A DNA stretch of 64,000 nt from Evansella clarkii (GTDB lineage Bacteria > Bacillota > Bacilli > Bacillales > Salisediminibacteriaceae): the NCBI RefSeq assembly GCF_002019695.1, contig NZ_KV917376.1:4536974-4600973 (forward strand). The letters are read 5' to 3'. Below the pieces are notes generated by a model. The model was not told the origin of the DNA. It saw only the letters and a list, made by a program, of their open reading frames with translations, and ran no database searches. A program made the position numbers and the translations under genes. Positions 1-8,998 of this stretch are shown here, piece by piece (within the stretch, counting starts at the first letter, position 1; each line of letters starts with the position of its first letter).

Positions 1-547
1 CAGCGGACAAAAAGATAATGTGCTTTGTCTGGCTTGCAGCAGCATCCACGATATCGAGCGACTGGTAAAGGAACAAAGCTCCATCCTCACCATTTGCTAC
101 ATCTACAGGGATGCCTACGAGCATCATTTCATCAGTTACTTCCTCTCCATTGAGAGGAAAAGAATACTGTCCTTCAGTAACTATCGATTCTCTGTCATCC
201 AGCACATGAGAAAGGTCCCGGTCATCTATAAAAACCGAGACTGGAAGGTTATGGTCAATTCTGTCGGGTGTAAACCACCTGTCCTCTCCTTCTGTGATGA
301 GAACAGCCTTTGTGGAATACGTTTCAGAAATATCCCTGCTGATTGAGATCGCCGCATCACTGGTACCTTCATCTTCAATAAGAGTTGCAATCAAGTCAGC
401 GTGGTTCATCAGCTGATTTTCCGCCTGCTCTTTATGAAAATGTTCGAAATACTGAAGCAGAAGGATCGTTAAGATAGTCAATACAACCGAGACTAATAAA
501 AGTATTGTAAGCCATAACTTACCAACCACACTTCTCCAGAGAAACAT
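1..547 (-). CDS. resE: ResE sensor histidine kinase, N-terminal part (runs off left edge)
   Basis: The minus-strand frame stays open from an ATG at 547 to the window edge, giving about 182 residues. It starts MFLWRSVVGKLW, then a hydrophobic stretch (about residues 11–32) followed by an extracytoplasmic region, which fits the sensor part of ResE. The HAMP and kinase domains would lie outside the window. The start overlaps the resD stop by one base (TAATG), so translation is probably coupled. ResE is known to control ResD phosphorylation in response to oxygen limitation and nitric oxide. Identity rests on N-terminal similarity and on its place after resABCD. Confidence 0.88.
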   Translation of the reverse strand, partial: MFLWRSVVGKLWLTILLLVSVVLTILTILLLQYFEHFHKEQAENQLMNHADLIATLIEDEGTSDAAISISRDISETYSTKAVLITEGEDRWFTPDRIDHNLPVSVFIDDRDLSHVLDDRESIVTEGQYSFPLNGEEVTDEMMLVGIPVDVANGEDGALFLYQSLDIVDAAASQTKHIIFLSA

Positions 548-1263
548 TACTCTTTCACAGCCTCAAATTTATAACCGACTCCCCATACGGTTGTAATCAT
601 ATTGGCAGCTTCCGGAGACACTTTGTTAAGCTTCTCCCTCAGACGTTTAATATGCGTGTCCACTGTACGAAGGTCACCGAAAAATTCATAATTCCATACA
701 TCTTTCAACAGTTGTTCCCTTGCAAATACTTTATCAGGTGATAAAGCAAGGTAATGTAGCAGTTCATATTCTTTCGGCGTTAAACTTATATGTTTCCCAT
801 CGGCAGTTACCCGGTGTGCATCATTATCGATTGTTAAATGAGTGAAAACGAGAACATCTTTCGTTGTTGTTTCTGTCTGCAAAAACTTGGTTGAAGAAGC
901 GCGTCTAAGCAAAGCTTTGACCCTGAGCACGACTTCCCGGGGACTGAAAGGTTTCACAATATAGTCATCCGTCCCGGCTTCGAAGCCCTGTACTCTGTTA
1001 GCTTCTTCTCCTTTTGCAGTAAGCATGATAATTGGTGTCGCTTTATGTTTCCTGATTTCCTCACAAACCTCTATCCCATCTATTCCAGGCATCATAAGAT
1101 CAAGCACAATGAGGTCATAATCTGTATCAAGCGCCATTTCTAAAGCCTTTTCTCCATTTTCTGCGTCATCAACTTCGTATTCTTCCCGCTCAAGATACAT
1201 TTTCAACAGCCGGCGAATACGTTCTTCATCATCTACTACAAGAATTTTGGCTTCTTCTGACAT
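547..1263 (-). CDS. resD: ResD response regulator (OmpR family)
   Basis: 238 residues. An N-terminal receiver domain has the acidic pair D11/D12, phospho-acceptor D55 in the LDLMMPG context and the conserved Lys in the VKPFSP motif. A C-terminal OmpR/PhoB winged helix follows (about 130–233), with the TVDTHIKRLREKL recognition-helix region. A good ribosome site (GAGGAGG) precedes the ATG. ResD activates genes for respiration and anaerobic metabolism, including resABC in B. subtilis. Here it is separated from resC by a terminator-like hairpin and a gap of about 215 bp, so it probably has its own promoter as well as read-through. Confidence 0.95.
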   Translation of the reverse strand: MSEEAKILVVDDEERIRRLLKMYLEREEYEVDDAENGEKALEMALDTDYDLIVLDLMMPGIDGIEVCEEIRKHKATPIIMLTAKGEEANRVQGFEAGTDDYIVKPFSPREVVLRVKALLRRASSTKFLQTETTTKDVLVFTHLTIDNDAHRVTADGKHISLTPKEYELLHYLALSPDKVFAREQLLKDVWNYEFFGDLRTVDTHIKRLREKLNKVSPEAANMITTVWGVGYKFEAVKE

Positions 1264-1391
1264 TAATATTCCTCCTCAAAAACTATAATAGATCAACGAT
1301 CTCTAAATTATCAGCATTTTCCACACAATAATTATATTTTACCATGTTAATTTTCATCATTGTACAGTGATTATGAAGAAAGTGTAAACAT

Positions 1392-1417
1392 AAAGCCGCC
1401 TCACAGGAGACGACTTT
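1392..1417 (-). terminator. Hairpin between resC and resD
   Basis: An 11-bp stem with G·T pairs (1392–1402 against 1407–1417) lies in the resC–resD gap. The run after it is weak, so it may only attenuate or may be bidirectional. In minus-strand order it is upstream of resC and downstream of resD, so it would act on transcripts leaving resD only if polymerase came from there. Its role is uncertain. Confidence 0.3.
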
Positions 1418-1479
1418 ACACAGTAATGAAGGTTCAGCAGGCATTTAAGCAGCCAATCTGCTTAATGCCTTGCCGAAAA

Positions 1480-2664
1480 TCAGGCATAGGAATGCAGGCC
1501 TGCAATTACAAGGTTAACGAAGATTAAATTAAACATAATAATGGCAAAGCCGATTACACACATCCACGCACTTTTTTCTCCATGCCAGCCTCTGGATAGA
1601 CGAAGGTGGAGATAAGCTGCGTAGAACAGGAAAGTGATAAGTGCCCAGACTTCTTTAGGATCCCAGCCCCAGAACCTTGTCCAGGCAATCTGCGCCCAGA
1701 TCATCGCAAAGATTAAACCTCCAAGTGCGAACAGCGGGAATCCGATAGCGATGGAACGATAGCTTAGTTCATCAACGGTGTTCGGATTTACTCCTTTAAG
1801 AAGCGGCTGAATAGCTCCTCCAACAGGTTTACGGAATATTGCACGGAGAATAAGGTAAAGTACAAGCCCTCCCAACAGGGACCAGATAACCGTGTTAAGG
1901 TCCTGGCTGACAATATTCGCAGGTGTGGAGAAGAATGGCTCCATCCTGTCTTCAGTAACCAGTTCACCCTGATTTGGACCTACGATCGCAGGCATAGTAT
2001 AAGTAACAACACTTTCATTGTCTCTTTCATTGATATAATTAAACGTTGCTTCATATCCAGCAGCGTTAAATCCAATATTCAAACTGATATAAGCAACAAC
2101 ACTAACGAGGGAGTACATAATGAACTCCAGCCATTTTACTTTCTTTGACTTTTTCGTAAAGTCAATCACTCTTATGAGATATAACAGTCCGCCGACGAAT
2201 CCAATGGCCAGCACTCCTTGGGCAAGAGCTACAGTAATAACGTGAATCGTGAGCCAGTAGGACTGCAAAGCAGGTATAAGCGGCTGCACTTCCCGGGGGA
2301 ACATCGATGCGTAGGCAATGATCAGCATTACTATAGGCATCGTGAAAAGGCCAAGATAGTTATTTTTATATATCGGATAGATGATAATCAGTCCAAAGGA
2401 CATCATAATGCCAAGGAATGCTGTGTATTCAAACATATTACTTACCGGAGCATGTCCGGCTGCTATCCATCTTAAAACAAAATATGTCATAGCAGCCAGA
2501 AACGCCAGAATGGCTGTAATATAACCGAATAGACCAGCTTTATTATTCTCGAGGCCTTCTTTATTTTTAAATTTCCTGCCCGTTATTGATACAGCGAAAA
2601 ATACTGTTGATGCCAGGTACAGGAAAAATGCGATTAGTAGAAAGTTACTGCTTAGTTGGACCAT
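1480..2664 (-). CDS. resC: ResC cytochrome c maturation protein (CcsA/CcmF-like)
   Basis: 394 residues, polytopic membrane protein. A tryptophan-rich heme-handling segment (RFWGWDPKEVWAL) lies near the C terminus, followed by HLRLSRGWHGEKSAW, as in CcsA-type haem exporters of system II. With ResB it moves haem across the membrane and attaches it to apocytochromes c. The ATG at 2664 is chosen because AAGGAGTGG lies just upstream. A longer open frame to 2769 has no such site. The start overlaps the resB end by 20 bases, indicating coupled translation. Confidence 0.93.
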   Translation of the reverse strand: MVQLSSNFLLIAFFLYLASTVFFAVSITGRKFKNKEGLENNKAGLFGYITAILAFLAAMTYFVLRWIAAGHAPVSNMFEYTAFLGIMMSFGLIIIYPIYKNNYLGLFTMPIVMLIIAYASMFPREVQPLIPALQSYWLTIHVITVALAQGVLAIGFVGGLLYLIRVIDFTKKSKKVKWLEFIMYSLVSVVAYISLNIGFNAAGYEATFNYINERDNESVVTYTMPAIVGPNQGELVTEDRMEPFFSTPANIVSQDLNTVIWSLLGGLVLYLILRAIFRKPVGGAIQPLLKGVNPNTVDELSYRSIAIGFPLFALGGLIFAMIWAQIAWTRFWGWDPKEVWALITFLFYAAYLHLRLSRGWHGEKSAWMCVIGFAIIMFNLIFVNLVIAGLHSYA

Positions 2665-4336
2665 TTTTATTCTCCACTCCTTCTGTTTCCTCCGGCCCTG
2701 CTTCTTCATTATCTGCTTGATCTGCAGGAACTGGTATCGCCGCCGATTTTGAGACCGCCTCAAAATCATTTTTCAGAGCATTCCAGTTTTTATTGGCATG
2801 CCCTGCGGCCCATATTTCACCATCGCGGTTCTGCAGCCAGATTCTTCGGTGGTGCCAGTAGGACCCCTGAACAAGCCCGATCATGAAGATAGCTCCTCCT
2901 ACGATTAAGATCGGTATCGTTCTGTCTCTTCGGACGGTGAGGGCTGTCACATTAAGCATATCAAGATCAACCATGCGGATTGTATGCTCATTTTCTCCAT
3001 TTATTTCTTCGTTCATCTGTATTCCTATTAAACTAATTTCCCCTGTGTCTGTTTCGGGATCCATATCCGGTGTGAACAACTCAAAGATAATCCTCGGATT
3101 GTCAGGAACCCGGTTAACTGTGTCAGGAGTCCCATTGTCATTAATATAGAAGTTAGGGAAGTATTCCATAATTTCAATTCTGTAGCCATTATCAAACTCA
3201 TATACCATATCCGGTTCATATAAATCCACTGTAAATCGAAGGTCGGCAATCTCTTCATTCAGTTCTTCGTCTTCCGTTTCAATCGCAAACGTGAATTCAG
3301 CAAGCTCATTTAATTTATAATCTACCTGGTACAGGGAGAACCCTTCAAAAGTGAGCGGCTCATTAACACGGATTTCCTGCTGTTTAACTTCTTCAAGTTC
3401 TGTACCGACTCCAACAGCACCGTTATCAGTGCGCCTTAGTAAGGTAGCGTTAGTCTGAAAAGTCTCCACCACAGGAGCTCCTGCCCTTTCCAGCGCCTCC
3501 CGAAACTGCTCATCTTCTTCATCGTAATATTCTACAAAAAACTGGTCATTCCGAAGAAAATATTCGCCATCTGTACCTTTAATAACTACTTCTTCTCCTT
3601 CCCTCACCCAGATATGCTCATCAATATACATAGCAGGGAAGAAACGGAGCATTGCCCCGATCAGGAATATAATAAGGCCAATATGGTTAACATAAGGCCC
3701 CCATCTGGAGAACCGGCCCTTTTCAGCGAGAAGATTTCCATCTTCTCTGCGAACTTTATATCTTCTCTTTAATAACACTTGTTCTGCCTTGTCTATTTCT
3801 TCCTCAGGATTTTCAGCAGTGTCTGCCTTTGCGAAAAATCTCTGTCTCTTCAGAAAACCGGTATGCCTTGTAACCCGCTGTGTTTTTAATGCTCTGTGCA
3901 GCGGAACTATACGGTCAAGGCTGCAGATAACAAGGGAAATACCTAGAGCAGCAATAAGAAGCATGTACCACCATGAACCGTACAGGTTGTGAAAACCAAG
4001 CTGGTAGTAAAGTTTCCCGGTAGTTCCGTATTCTTCTTCATAATATGTGGTAGGGTTTTCCCCAGCCGGAATATACATTTCCTGTGGATATATTGTTCCC
4101 AGCGATGAAGCGAGCAAAAGGATAACAATAATCCATATACCAACTTTTACTGATGAAAAAAAGTTCCAGATTTTATCGATAAAAGATTTTTTATATGTCT
4201 GAGATCTTCTTGCGACCCCTTCGTACCGCATATTTGCAAGCTTGCCCTCTTCCTCTTTCAGAGGCTTTCCGCAAGACTCGCAAAGATAAGTCCCGTAAGG
4301 ATTTACGTGACCGCATTCACATTTTACTTTCTCCAT
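2645..4336 (-). CDS. resB: ResB cytochrome c biogenesis protein (Ccs1)
   Basis: 563 residues. The N terminus has a zinc-ribbon-like set of cysteines (C6, C8, C19, C22), then several membrane segments and a large extracytoplasmic domain, with a last membrane segment around residues 475–495. This is the ResB/Ccs1 architecture and close to the B. subtilis length. It forms the system II cytochrome c synthase with ResC. The acidic, polar C-terminal tail (EEAGPEETEGVENK) is less conserved. It lies directly downstream of resA (12-bp gap) and overlaps resC. Confidence 0.93.
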   Translation of the reverse strand: MEKVKCECGHVNPYGTYLCESCGKPLKEEEGKLANMRYEGVARRSQTYKKSFIDKIWNFFSSVKVGIWIIVILLLASSLGTIYPQEMYIPAGENPTTYYEEEYGTTGKLYYQLGFHNLYGSWWYMLLIAALGISLVICSLDRIVPLHRALKTQRVTRHTGFLKRQRFFAKADTAENPEEEIDKAEQVLLKRRYKVRREDGNLLAEKGRFSRWGPYVNHIGLIIFLIGAMLRFFPAMYIDEHIWVREGEEVVIKGTDGEYFLRNDQFFVEYYDEEDEQFREALERAGAPVVETFQTNATLLRRTDNGAVGVGTELEEVKQQEIRVNEPLTFEGFSLYQVDYKLNELAEFTFAIETEDEELNEEIADLRFTVDLYEPDMVYEFDNGYRIEIMEYFPNFYINDNGTPDTVNRVPDNPRIIFELFTPDMDPETDTGEISLIGIQMNEEINGENEHTIRMVDLDMLNVTALTVRRDRTIPILIVGGAIFMIGLVQGSYWHHRRIWLQNRDGEIWAAGHANKNWNALKNDFEAVSKSAAIPVPADQADNEEAGPEETEGVENKNGPTKQ

Positions 4337-4348
4337 TTTTATCCCCCA

Positions 4349-4879
4349 CTAGTTACCTCCAGGAATTAACCTATCAAAAGATTCAATAACCTGTGCTTCT
4401 GTTTTTGCACCGATCTGCCTCTCGATTACATTTCCATTTTCATCAATTAGAAACGTTGTAGGCAGGCTGGCAACACCATAAGCATTGCTTACGAGCATAT
4501 CCCGGTCGATATACAAAGGAAAATCAAGCTGGTGACGTTCCTGGTGGCGTTCGACCCTTAAAGTAGACTCATCCACATTCACATTCACAACTTCTACTCC
4601 AAGTTTCTCATATTCTTTGTAATGTTCATTCATATATTTCATTTTATCTCTGCAGAAAGAACAGTATGTTGCCCAGAAATTAACATAAACACCATTTCCC
4701 CGAAGTTCTTCAAGCTCAAGAATATTGCCGGCAGGATCCTGGACCCTGAAGTTCGGGGCAATATCTCCCTGATCTACGACGCCCCGCTCTTCAGCATAAT
4801 GGCTGTAAAAGGTATAGCTTACAGCGCCAATCATGATCAGCAAGATTACAGAACGGATAATAAGCCTTTTCTGTTTCAT
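4349..4879 (-). CDS. resA: ResA thiol-disulfide oxidoreductase
   Basis: 176 residues, thioredoxin fold with an N-terminal membrane anchor (about residues 7–24) and an external catalytic domain. The active site is C73-S-F-C76 in the context NFWATYCSFC; B. subtilis ResA has CEPC, so the two middle residues differ. ResA reduces the haem-binding cysteines of apocytochrome c before haem attachment by ResBC. It is the first gene of the resABC unit. Confidence 0.93.
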   Translation of the reverse strand: MKQKRLIIRSVILLIMIGAVSYTFYSHYAEERGVVDQGDIAPNFRVQDPAGNILELEELRGNGVYVNFWATYCSFCRDKMKYMNEHYKEYEKLGVEVVNVNVDESTLRVERHQERHQLDFPLYIDRDMLVSNAYGVASLPTTFLIDENGNVIERQIGAKTEAQVIESFDRLIPGGN

Positions 4880-4959
4880 CTTTCTCCCCCATTTAATTAT
4901 TCAAGGATAATTTCATGTTATCATCATATAAAAAGTGTTAACACATTTAAAAATGACAA

Positions 4960-4977
4960 TTTGTGAACATTATGTGA
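4960..4977 (+). promoter_or_regulatory. Possible ResD-type site upstream of resA
   Basis: The sequence TTTGTGAACATTATGTGA contains the TTGTGAA core reported for ResD sites, followed by a second TATGTGA half. It overlaps the 3' end of rluB, about 80 bp upstream of the resA ATG, where an activator could sit. This is a short motif match only. Confidence 0.35.
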
Positions 4978-5689
4978 CAGCCATTTCTCTTAACTGTTTC
5001 ACCTCATGAGGTTTCAGCTCTCTGTACTCTCCCGCATTCAGTCCTTTTAAATCAAGAAACCCATAAGATTCACGTTTCAGTTTAATAACTGGATGGCCTA
5101 CTGACTCAAGCATCCGTCTCACTTGTCTGTTTTTTCCTTCCCGGATTGAAAGTTCAATTATTGCCGTATTCTTTCGTTTATCAGTGCGAATTACTTTCGC
5201 TTTTGCAGGAGCAGTTTTGCCATCCTCCAGTACAATGCCTTTTTCCAGCTTTCTCACTGTCTCCCGGAGGGGCATACCTTCCACCTTGGCAACATACGTT
5301 TTATAAATTTTATATTTAGGGTGCATAAGTGTGTTTGCAAAATCTCCGTCATTTGTGAGAAGAAGCAGCCCAGATGTATCGGAATCAAGCCTTCCAACCG
5401 GGTAGACCCGCTTATCGGTAAAAATATAATCGGTTACCACTTTTCTTCCCTTATCATCAGCAACACTCGAAATAACCCCTGCTGGTTTATATAGTAAAAA
5501 ATAAACTGGTTCCTCCTTATCAAGAGGAACACCATCCACAACAACCTCATCTGTTTGGGTATCTACTTTCGTACCCAGTTCTGTAACCTTCTTTCCATTC
5601 ACGAATACCTTACCATCGATAATAAGCTGCTCTGCTTTTCTTCTGGATGTAACCCCTGCCTGTGCAATCACTTTCTGTAAACGTTCCAT
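4970..5689 (-). CDS. rluB: Pseudouridine synthase RluB (23S rRNA)
   Basis: 239 residues, RsuA/RluB/RluE family. An S4 RNA-binding domain covers about residues 1–60 (LQKVIAQAGVTSRRKAEQLI), then the synthase domain with the GRLDSDTSGLLLLTNDG motif, whose catalytic aspartate is D102. B. subtilis RluB modifies 23S rRNA. The gene sits between spmB and resA, as ypuL/rluB does in B. subtilis. Little else is unusual. Confidence 0.93.
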   Translation of the reverse strand: MERLQKVIAQAGVTSRRKAEQLIIDGKVFVNGKKVTELGTKVDTQTDEVVVDGVPLDKEEPVYFLLYKPAGVISSVADDKGRKVVTDYIFTDKRVYPVGRLDSDTSGLLLLTNDGDFANTLMHPKYKIYKTYVAKVEGMPLRETVRKLEKGIVLEDGKTAPAKAKVIRTDKRKNTAIIELSIREGKNRQVRRMLESVGHPVIKLKRESYGFLDLKGLNAGEYRELKPHEVKQLREMAVT

Positions 5690-5750
5690 CTATTTTCACC
5701 CCGGAAAGATTTTATTTTTAAAATTAAGGAAGTATAATATTCACCATGAA

Positions 5751-6062
5751 AATTGTCCAGCTCCAGCGCCTACTCGCTCGAGGTCACTTCGGTCCGTCAA
5801 TCGAAGCTGAAAAGCGTGCTTCTTCAAAGCATCCTCGAATAAGCTGTCCAACGAGCATAACTTCATGAAATACTGCGAGTTGCCTCGACGGACAAACTCC
5901 GAAGCGATACTTGTAGAGGAAGAGGCAGTGCTTGGGCCTGCGGTTACTCGGCCCAAATTTACGCTTCGAAGCTAACGCAGGCAGCATTTGCTCCTGCGCC
6001 ACTTCGTTTGCTCGTCGCAGGTAAAGAGTGTCGCTCGTAAAAAAGGCGCTTCCGCTCTTCTT
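5751..6062. repeat. Dispersed intergenic repeat, 'GTCCAGCTCCAGCGCC' family
   Basis: A GC-rich element of about 312 bp begins AATTGTCCAGCTCCAGCGCC and ends GGCGCTTCCGCTCTTC. The two ends form short imperfect inverted repeats (AGCTCCAGCGCC against AGCGGAAGCGCC). Similar ends are familiar from intergenic repeats in many Bacillaceae. It fills the rluB–spmB gap and holds spurious open frames on both strands. A core at 5851–5928 is also found in the repeat at 34851–35179, which has different ends. Confidence 0.75.
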
Positions 6063-6125
6063 ATTAGTTTTGGGCTAACACTGCTTGTTCAAACGTTAAT
6101 TTTATCTTTTTTTCCTGCAGGAAAC

Positions 6126-6164
6126 AAATAAAAAGTCTTCCATGCTTTAAAAGCATGAGAAGAC
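6126..6164 (-). terminator. Terminator of the dacB-spmA-spmB operon
   Basis: A strong hairpin (GTCTTC.CATGCTTT paired with AAAGCATG.GAAGAC, 6135–6164) is followed on the minus strand by TTTTTATTT. It lies just past the spmB stop. Confidence 0.8.
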
Positions 6165-6202
6165 CTGAAACGTGTTTTGATAGGGTCCTTTTTTTCAGAA
6201 AC

Positions 6203-6742
6203 TTACAGAAAAACAAGTGACACAATAATAATAGCAGCTGTTATTCCAATAACATCAGCTATGAGTCCTACTTTAAGCGCGTCTCCCATTTTTTTTATGC
6301 CGACTGCCCCGAAATATACCGTAAGAACATAAAAGGTCGTATCTGTACTGCCCTGCATTGTAGACGCCAGCCTGCCTATAAATGAATCCGGCCCATGGGT
6401 TGCGATAAGGTCACTCGTCATCCCGAGAGCCCCGGTACCTGATAAAGGCCTGATCAATGCGAGAGGAACGATTTCTGCCGGAACTCCGGCCATTTCCAGC
6501 GCTGGCCTGAAAAGAGAGACGAAGAATTCCATGGCACCTGATTCCCTGAATACCGAAATGGCCACCATCATTCCCACAAGATAAGGAATAATAGAGAACG
6601 ACATCTTAACGCCCTCTTTCGCCCCTTCTACAAATATCTCGTATGTTGGAACTCTTTTAAGTGTGCCGGCTACAAGCACAATAGCTATAATTAAAGGAAT
6701 CAGCCAGACGGATATTGCAGTGATCCATGCCAAAGTGCTCAC
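6203..6742 (-). CDS. spmB: Spore maturation protein SpmB
   Basis: 179 residues, membrane protein with a nucleoside-recognition (Gate) type domain and several hydrophobic helices. With SpmA it is needed for proper dehydration of the spore core in B. subtilis. Its ATG overlaps the spmA stop by 4 bases. It is the last gene of dacB-spmA-spmB and is followed by a strong terminator. The order dacB-spmA-spmB-rluB matches B. subtilis. Confidence 0.94.
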   Translation of the reverse strand: MSTLAWITAISVWLIPLIIAIVLVAGTLKRVPTYEIFVEGAKEGVKMSFSIIPYLVGMMVAISVFRESGAMEFFVSLFRPALEMAGVPAEIVPLALIRPLSGTGALGMTSDLIATHGPDSFIGRLASTMQGSTDTTFYVLTVYFGAVGIKKMGDALKVGLIADVIGITAAIIIVSLVFL

Positions 6743-7329
6743 ATCCTTCGGTTAGTTCTCCGGTAATGAAAATATCTGTCTGTTAGAATTGCTCCCGCCG
6801 TTGAAACAGCAGTGGCCAGTATGGTTGTCCCGACTATTTCTGTTGGAGATACAGAACCATACTGCATTCTTATTGAAATAACTGTAGTCGGAATCAGAGT
6901 TATGCTTGCAGTATTTATCGCCAGCAAAGTTATCATTGAACGACTGGCTTCATTGCTTCCTCCATTCAGCTTTTTCAGCTCTTCCATTGCTTTTATTCCC
7001 ATCGGAGTCGCCGCATTGCCAAGGCCGAACATATTTGCACTCATATTTGATAAAATATACCCCATTGCCGGGTGGTCCTTCGGTATATCAGGGAAGAGCC
7101 TCTTTGCCACTGGCCTGAGCACCCAGCTCAGAGCGCGGAGAAGGCCTGCTTTTTCAGCGATTCTCATTAAACCGAGCCAGAACGTCAGGACACTGATCAG
7201 CCCTATGCAGATAACAACCGCTTCCTTCGCGCCATCAAATACCGCGCTGTTGACTTTATCCATTGTCCCATTAATCCCTGCAAAAATAATCCCTATTACA
7301 AACAGTGAAACCCAGATAATATTAACCAC
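6739..7329 (-). CDS. spmA: Spore maturation protein SpmA
   Basis: 196 residues, polytopic membrane protein of the Gate/nucleoside-recognition family, with the conserved segment SNMSANMFGLGNAATPMGIKA broken here as SNMSANMFGLGN and AATPMGIKA. It works with SpmB in spore core dehydration. It overlaps the dacB end by 8 bases and the spmB start by 4, so the three are one coupled operon. Confidence 0.94.
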   Translation of the reverse strand: MVNIIWVSLFVIGIIFAGINGTMDKVNSAVFDGAKEAVVICIGLISVLTFWLGLMRIAEKAGLLRALSWVLRPVAKRLFPDIPKDHPAMGYILSNMSANMFGLGNAATPMGIKAMEELKKLNGGSNEASRSMITLLAINTASITLIPTTVISIRMQYGSVSPTEIVGTTILATAVSTAGAILTDRYFHYRRTNRRM

Positions 7330-8473
7330 CTGATTTCACTCCCGCTGCCATAAACAACTGCTCGAACCAGGTTTTCCAGAACGGCTTTTCCTTTGGTGCT
7401 TCCTCGGTATACCTGAGAGGGATGATACCTATCGTTTCATTGTCCAGTTCAACCTGGACTGTACCAATCGGATACGGATGGCCTTCTTCCTCCCATCGCC
7501 CGTCTTCAGGTGGCCGATATAAGGATACTATTTGTTTTACTTTGTTCTCCTCTTCTTCGGAAACAGGATAGCTGAATGTATATTCTGCTATGATTTTATT
7601 ATGGTAGTAATCATCTTCTATATCTTTAACAACACCTTTTTTAATGATGTCCTTTACTTCGAAACTGTTAAATCCCCATTCAAACATACTGATATGGTCG
7701 TTCCAGTCACTGGGTGCGTTTATCGTGACTGCAATAAGCTCGTTGCCGCTTTTCTCCGCTGTTGATACAAGAGTCCGTCTCGCACGTTTCGTATATCCGG
7801 TTTTCCCTCCGGTAGAATGTTTATAAAGCTGTGTCAACAGCCTGTTCTTATTGTTAAAAACACGGTAGCTTTCATCTTTGCTTACAGAACGGTAAGATTT
7901 GGCCCCGGTGATTTCTCTGTATAAGGGATCATTCATCGCATACCTTGTCAGGACTGCCATGTCGTAGGCAGTAGAGTAATGTTCTTCGTGATCGTCAAGA
8001 CCATGAGGGTTGGCAAAAACAGTGTTATTCATTCCCAGTTCCCTGCGCTTTTCTTCCATCATGTAAACAAACCCTTCAAGACTGCCTCCAACATGTTCAG
8101 CAATTGCCACGGCTGCATCATTACCGGAACGGAGCATAAGGCCGTATACAAGATCCTTCAGCTTAATTTTTTCTCCTGCAACTAAATATATTGATGATCC
8201 TTCCGTGCCCTGCGCGTTTTCTGATACAGTTACCCATTCTTCCATCTGGCCGGATTCAATAGCAATAATTGCTGTCATAATCTTTGTAATGCTGGCAATA
8301 CGCATAGGTGTGTCCGCTTCCTTTTCGTAAAGTATCCTTCCGCTCTCCTGCTCCATAAGGATTGCTCCTTTTGCCGAGACATTACCAGGATAAACAGCAG
8401 CTGAAGCCGGCAGCTGAAGGCCTGAAGCAATGAATGTTATTATGAGAATCACTTTAATTATTTGTCTGCTCAT
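7322..8473 (-). CDS. dacB: Spore D-alanyl-D-alanine carboxypeptidase DacB (PBP5*)
   Basis: 383 residues from the chosen ATG at 8473, which has GGGGGA at proper spacing; the frame is open 30 bases further up but there is no ribosome site. A signal peptide covers about residues 1–26. The serine penicillin-binding motifs are SITK (S61, K64), SGN (S116) and KTG (K224). DacB trims peptide cross-links in the spore cortex and in B. subtilis is made in the mother cell under SigE. Position before spmA supports DacB rather than another low-molecular-weight PBP. Confidence 0.93.
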   Translation of the reverse strand: MSRQIIKVILIITFIASGLQLPASAAVYPGNVSAKGAILMEQESGRILYEKEADTPMRIASITKIMTAIIAIESGQMEEWVTVSENAQGTEGSSIYLVAGEKIKLKDLVYGLMLRSGNDAAVAIAEHVGGSLEGFVYMMEEKRRELGMNNTVFANPHGLDDHEEHYSTAYDMAVLTRYAMNDPLYREITGAKSYRSVSKDESYRVFNNKNRLLTQLYKHSTGGKTGYTKRARRTLVSTAEKSGNELIAVTINAPSDWNDHISMFEWGFNSFEVKDIIKKGVVKDIEDDYYHNKIIAEYTFSYPVSEEEENKVKQIVSLYRPPEDGRWEEEGHPYPIGTVQVELDNETIGIIPLRYTEEAPKEKPFWKTWFEQLFMAAGVKSGG

Positions 8474-8570
8474 CAGAATCCCCCAGGGTACCTTTTTGTA
8501 CAAGTCTATGCGGCGCCTCTTAAGTTATGTCCACTTGAATCAACAAGACCAGAGAGGAGGCTTATCTGTA

Positions 8571-8624
8571 CAAAAAAAAAGATTCTGATTATGGAATAGG
8601 AATTCTCATAATCAGAACCTTTTT
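8571..8624. terminator. Terminator after spoVAEb
   Basis: GATTCTGATTATG (8581–8593) pairs with CATAATCAGAACC (8607–8619). On the minus strand a run of nine T follows, and there is also a T run on the plus strand. It closes the spoVAC-AD-AEb unit before dacB. Confidence 0.85.
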
Positions 8625-8647
8625 TACTTGGCATCCTCTTACTTCGC

Positions 8648-8998
8648 TTAACCTTTCGGCTTGAATACAAGAGCGGCAAGAAAACTGAATATAATAGCAG
8701 CTGAAATACCAGCACTGGTCACTTCAAAAATACCTGTGATAATTCCAACCAGCCCATTTCTTTCCGATTCTGCCATAGCCCCGTTCACAAGTGCGTTACC
8801 AAAGCTTGTAATTGGCACAGTCGCGCCAGCTCCTGCAAAGTCGATCAGCGGCTCATACAGTTCAAGCCCCCCCAGCACTGCACCGGCAACTACAAGAGTA
8901 CTCATTGTATGTGCTGGTGTAATTTTCAAACCGTCCATTAATAACTGTCCGATGAGGCAGATCGTACCTCCAACGATGAATGCCCACAGAAAAGTCAC
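8648..8998 (-). CDS. spoVAEb: Stage V sporulation protein AEb
   Basis: 116 residues, almost wholly hydrophobic, SpoVAC/SpoVAEb membrane family. The central segment VAGAVLGGLELYEPLIDFAG is typical. It is part of the SpoVA channel that takes Ca-dipicolinate into the spore and releases it on germination. It overlaps spoVAD by 4 bases. Its setting next to a YhcN-like lipoprotein and a DUF421 gene, not between sigF and lysA, is that of the spoVA2 type. Confidence 0.92.
   Translation of the reverse strand: MTFLWAFIVGGTICLIGQLLMDGLKITPAHTMSTLVVAGAVLGGLELYEPLIDFAGAGATVPITSFGNALVNGAMAESERNGLVGIITGIFEVTSAGISAAIIFSFLAALVFKPKG

Noticed and set aside
5741-6002. Two short minus-strand proteins in the rluB–spmB gap
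   Set aside because: They lie inside a dispersed repeat and have no ribosome sites.
7322-8503. TTG start of dacB at 8503
   Set aside because: No ribosome site; the ATG at 8473 has GGGGGA and starts a normal signal peptide.
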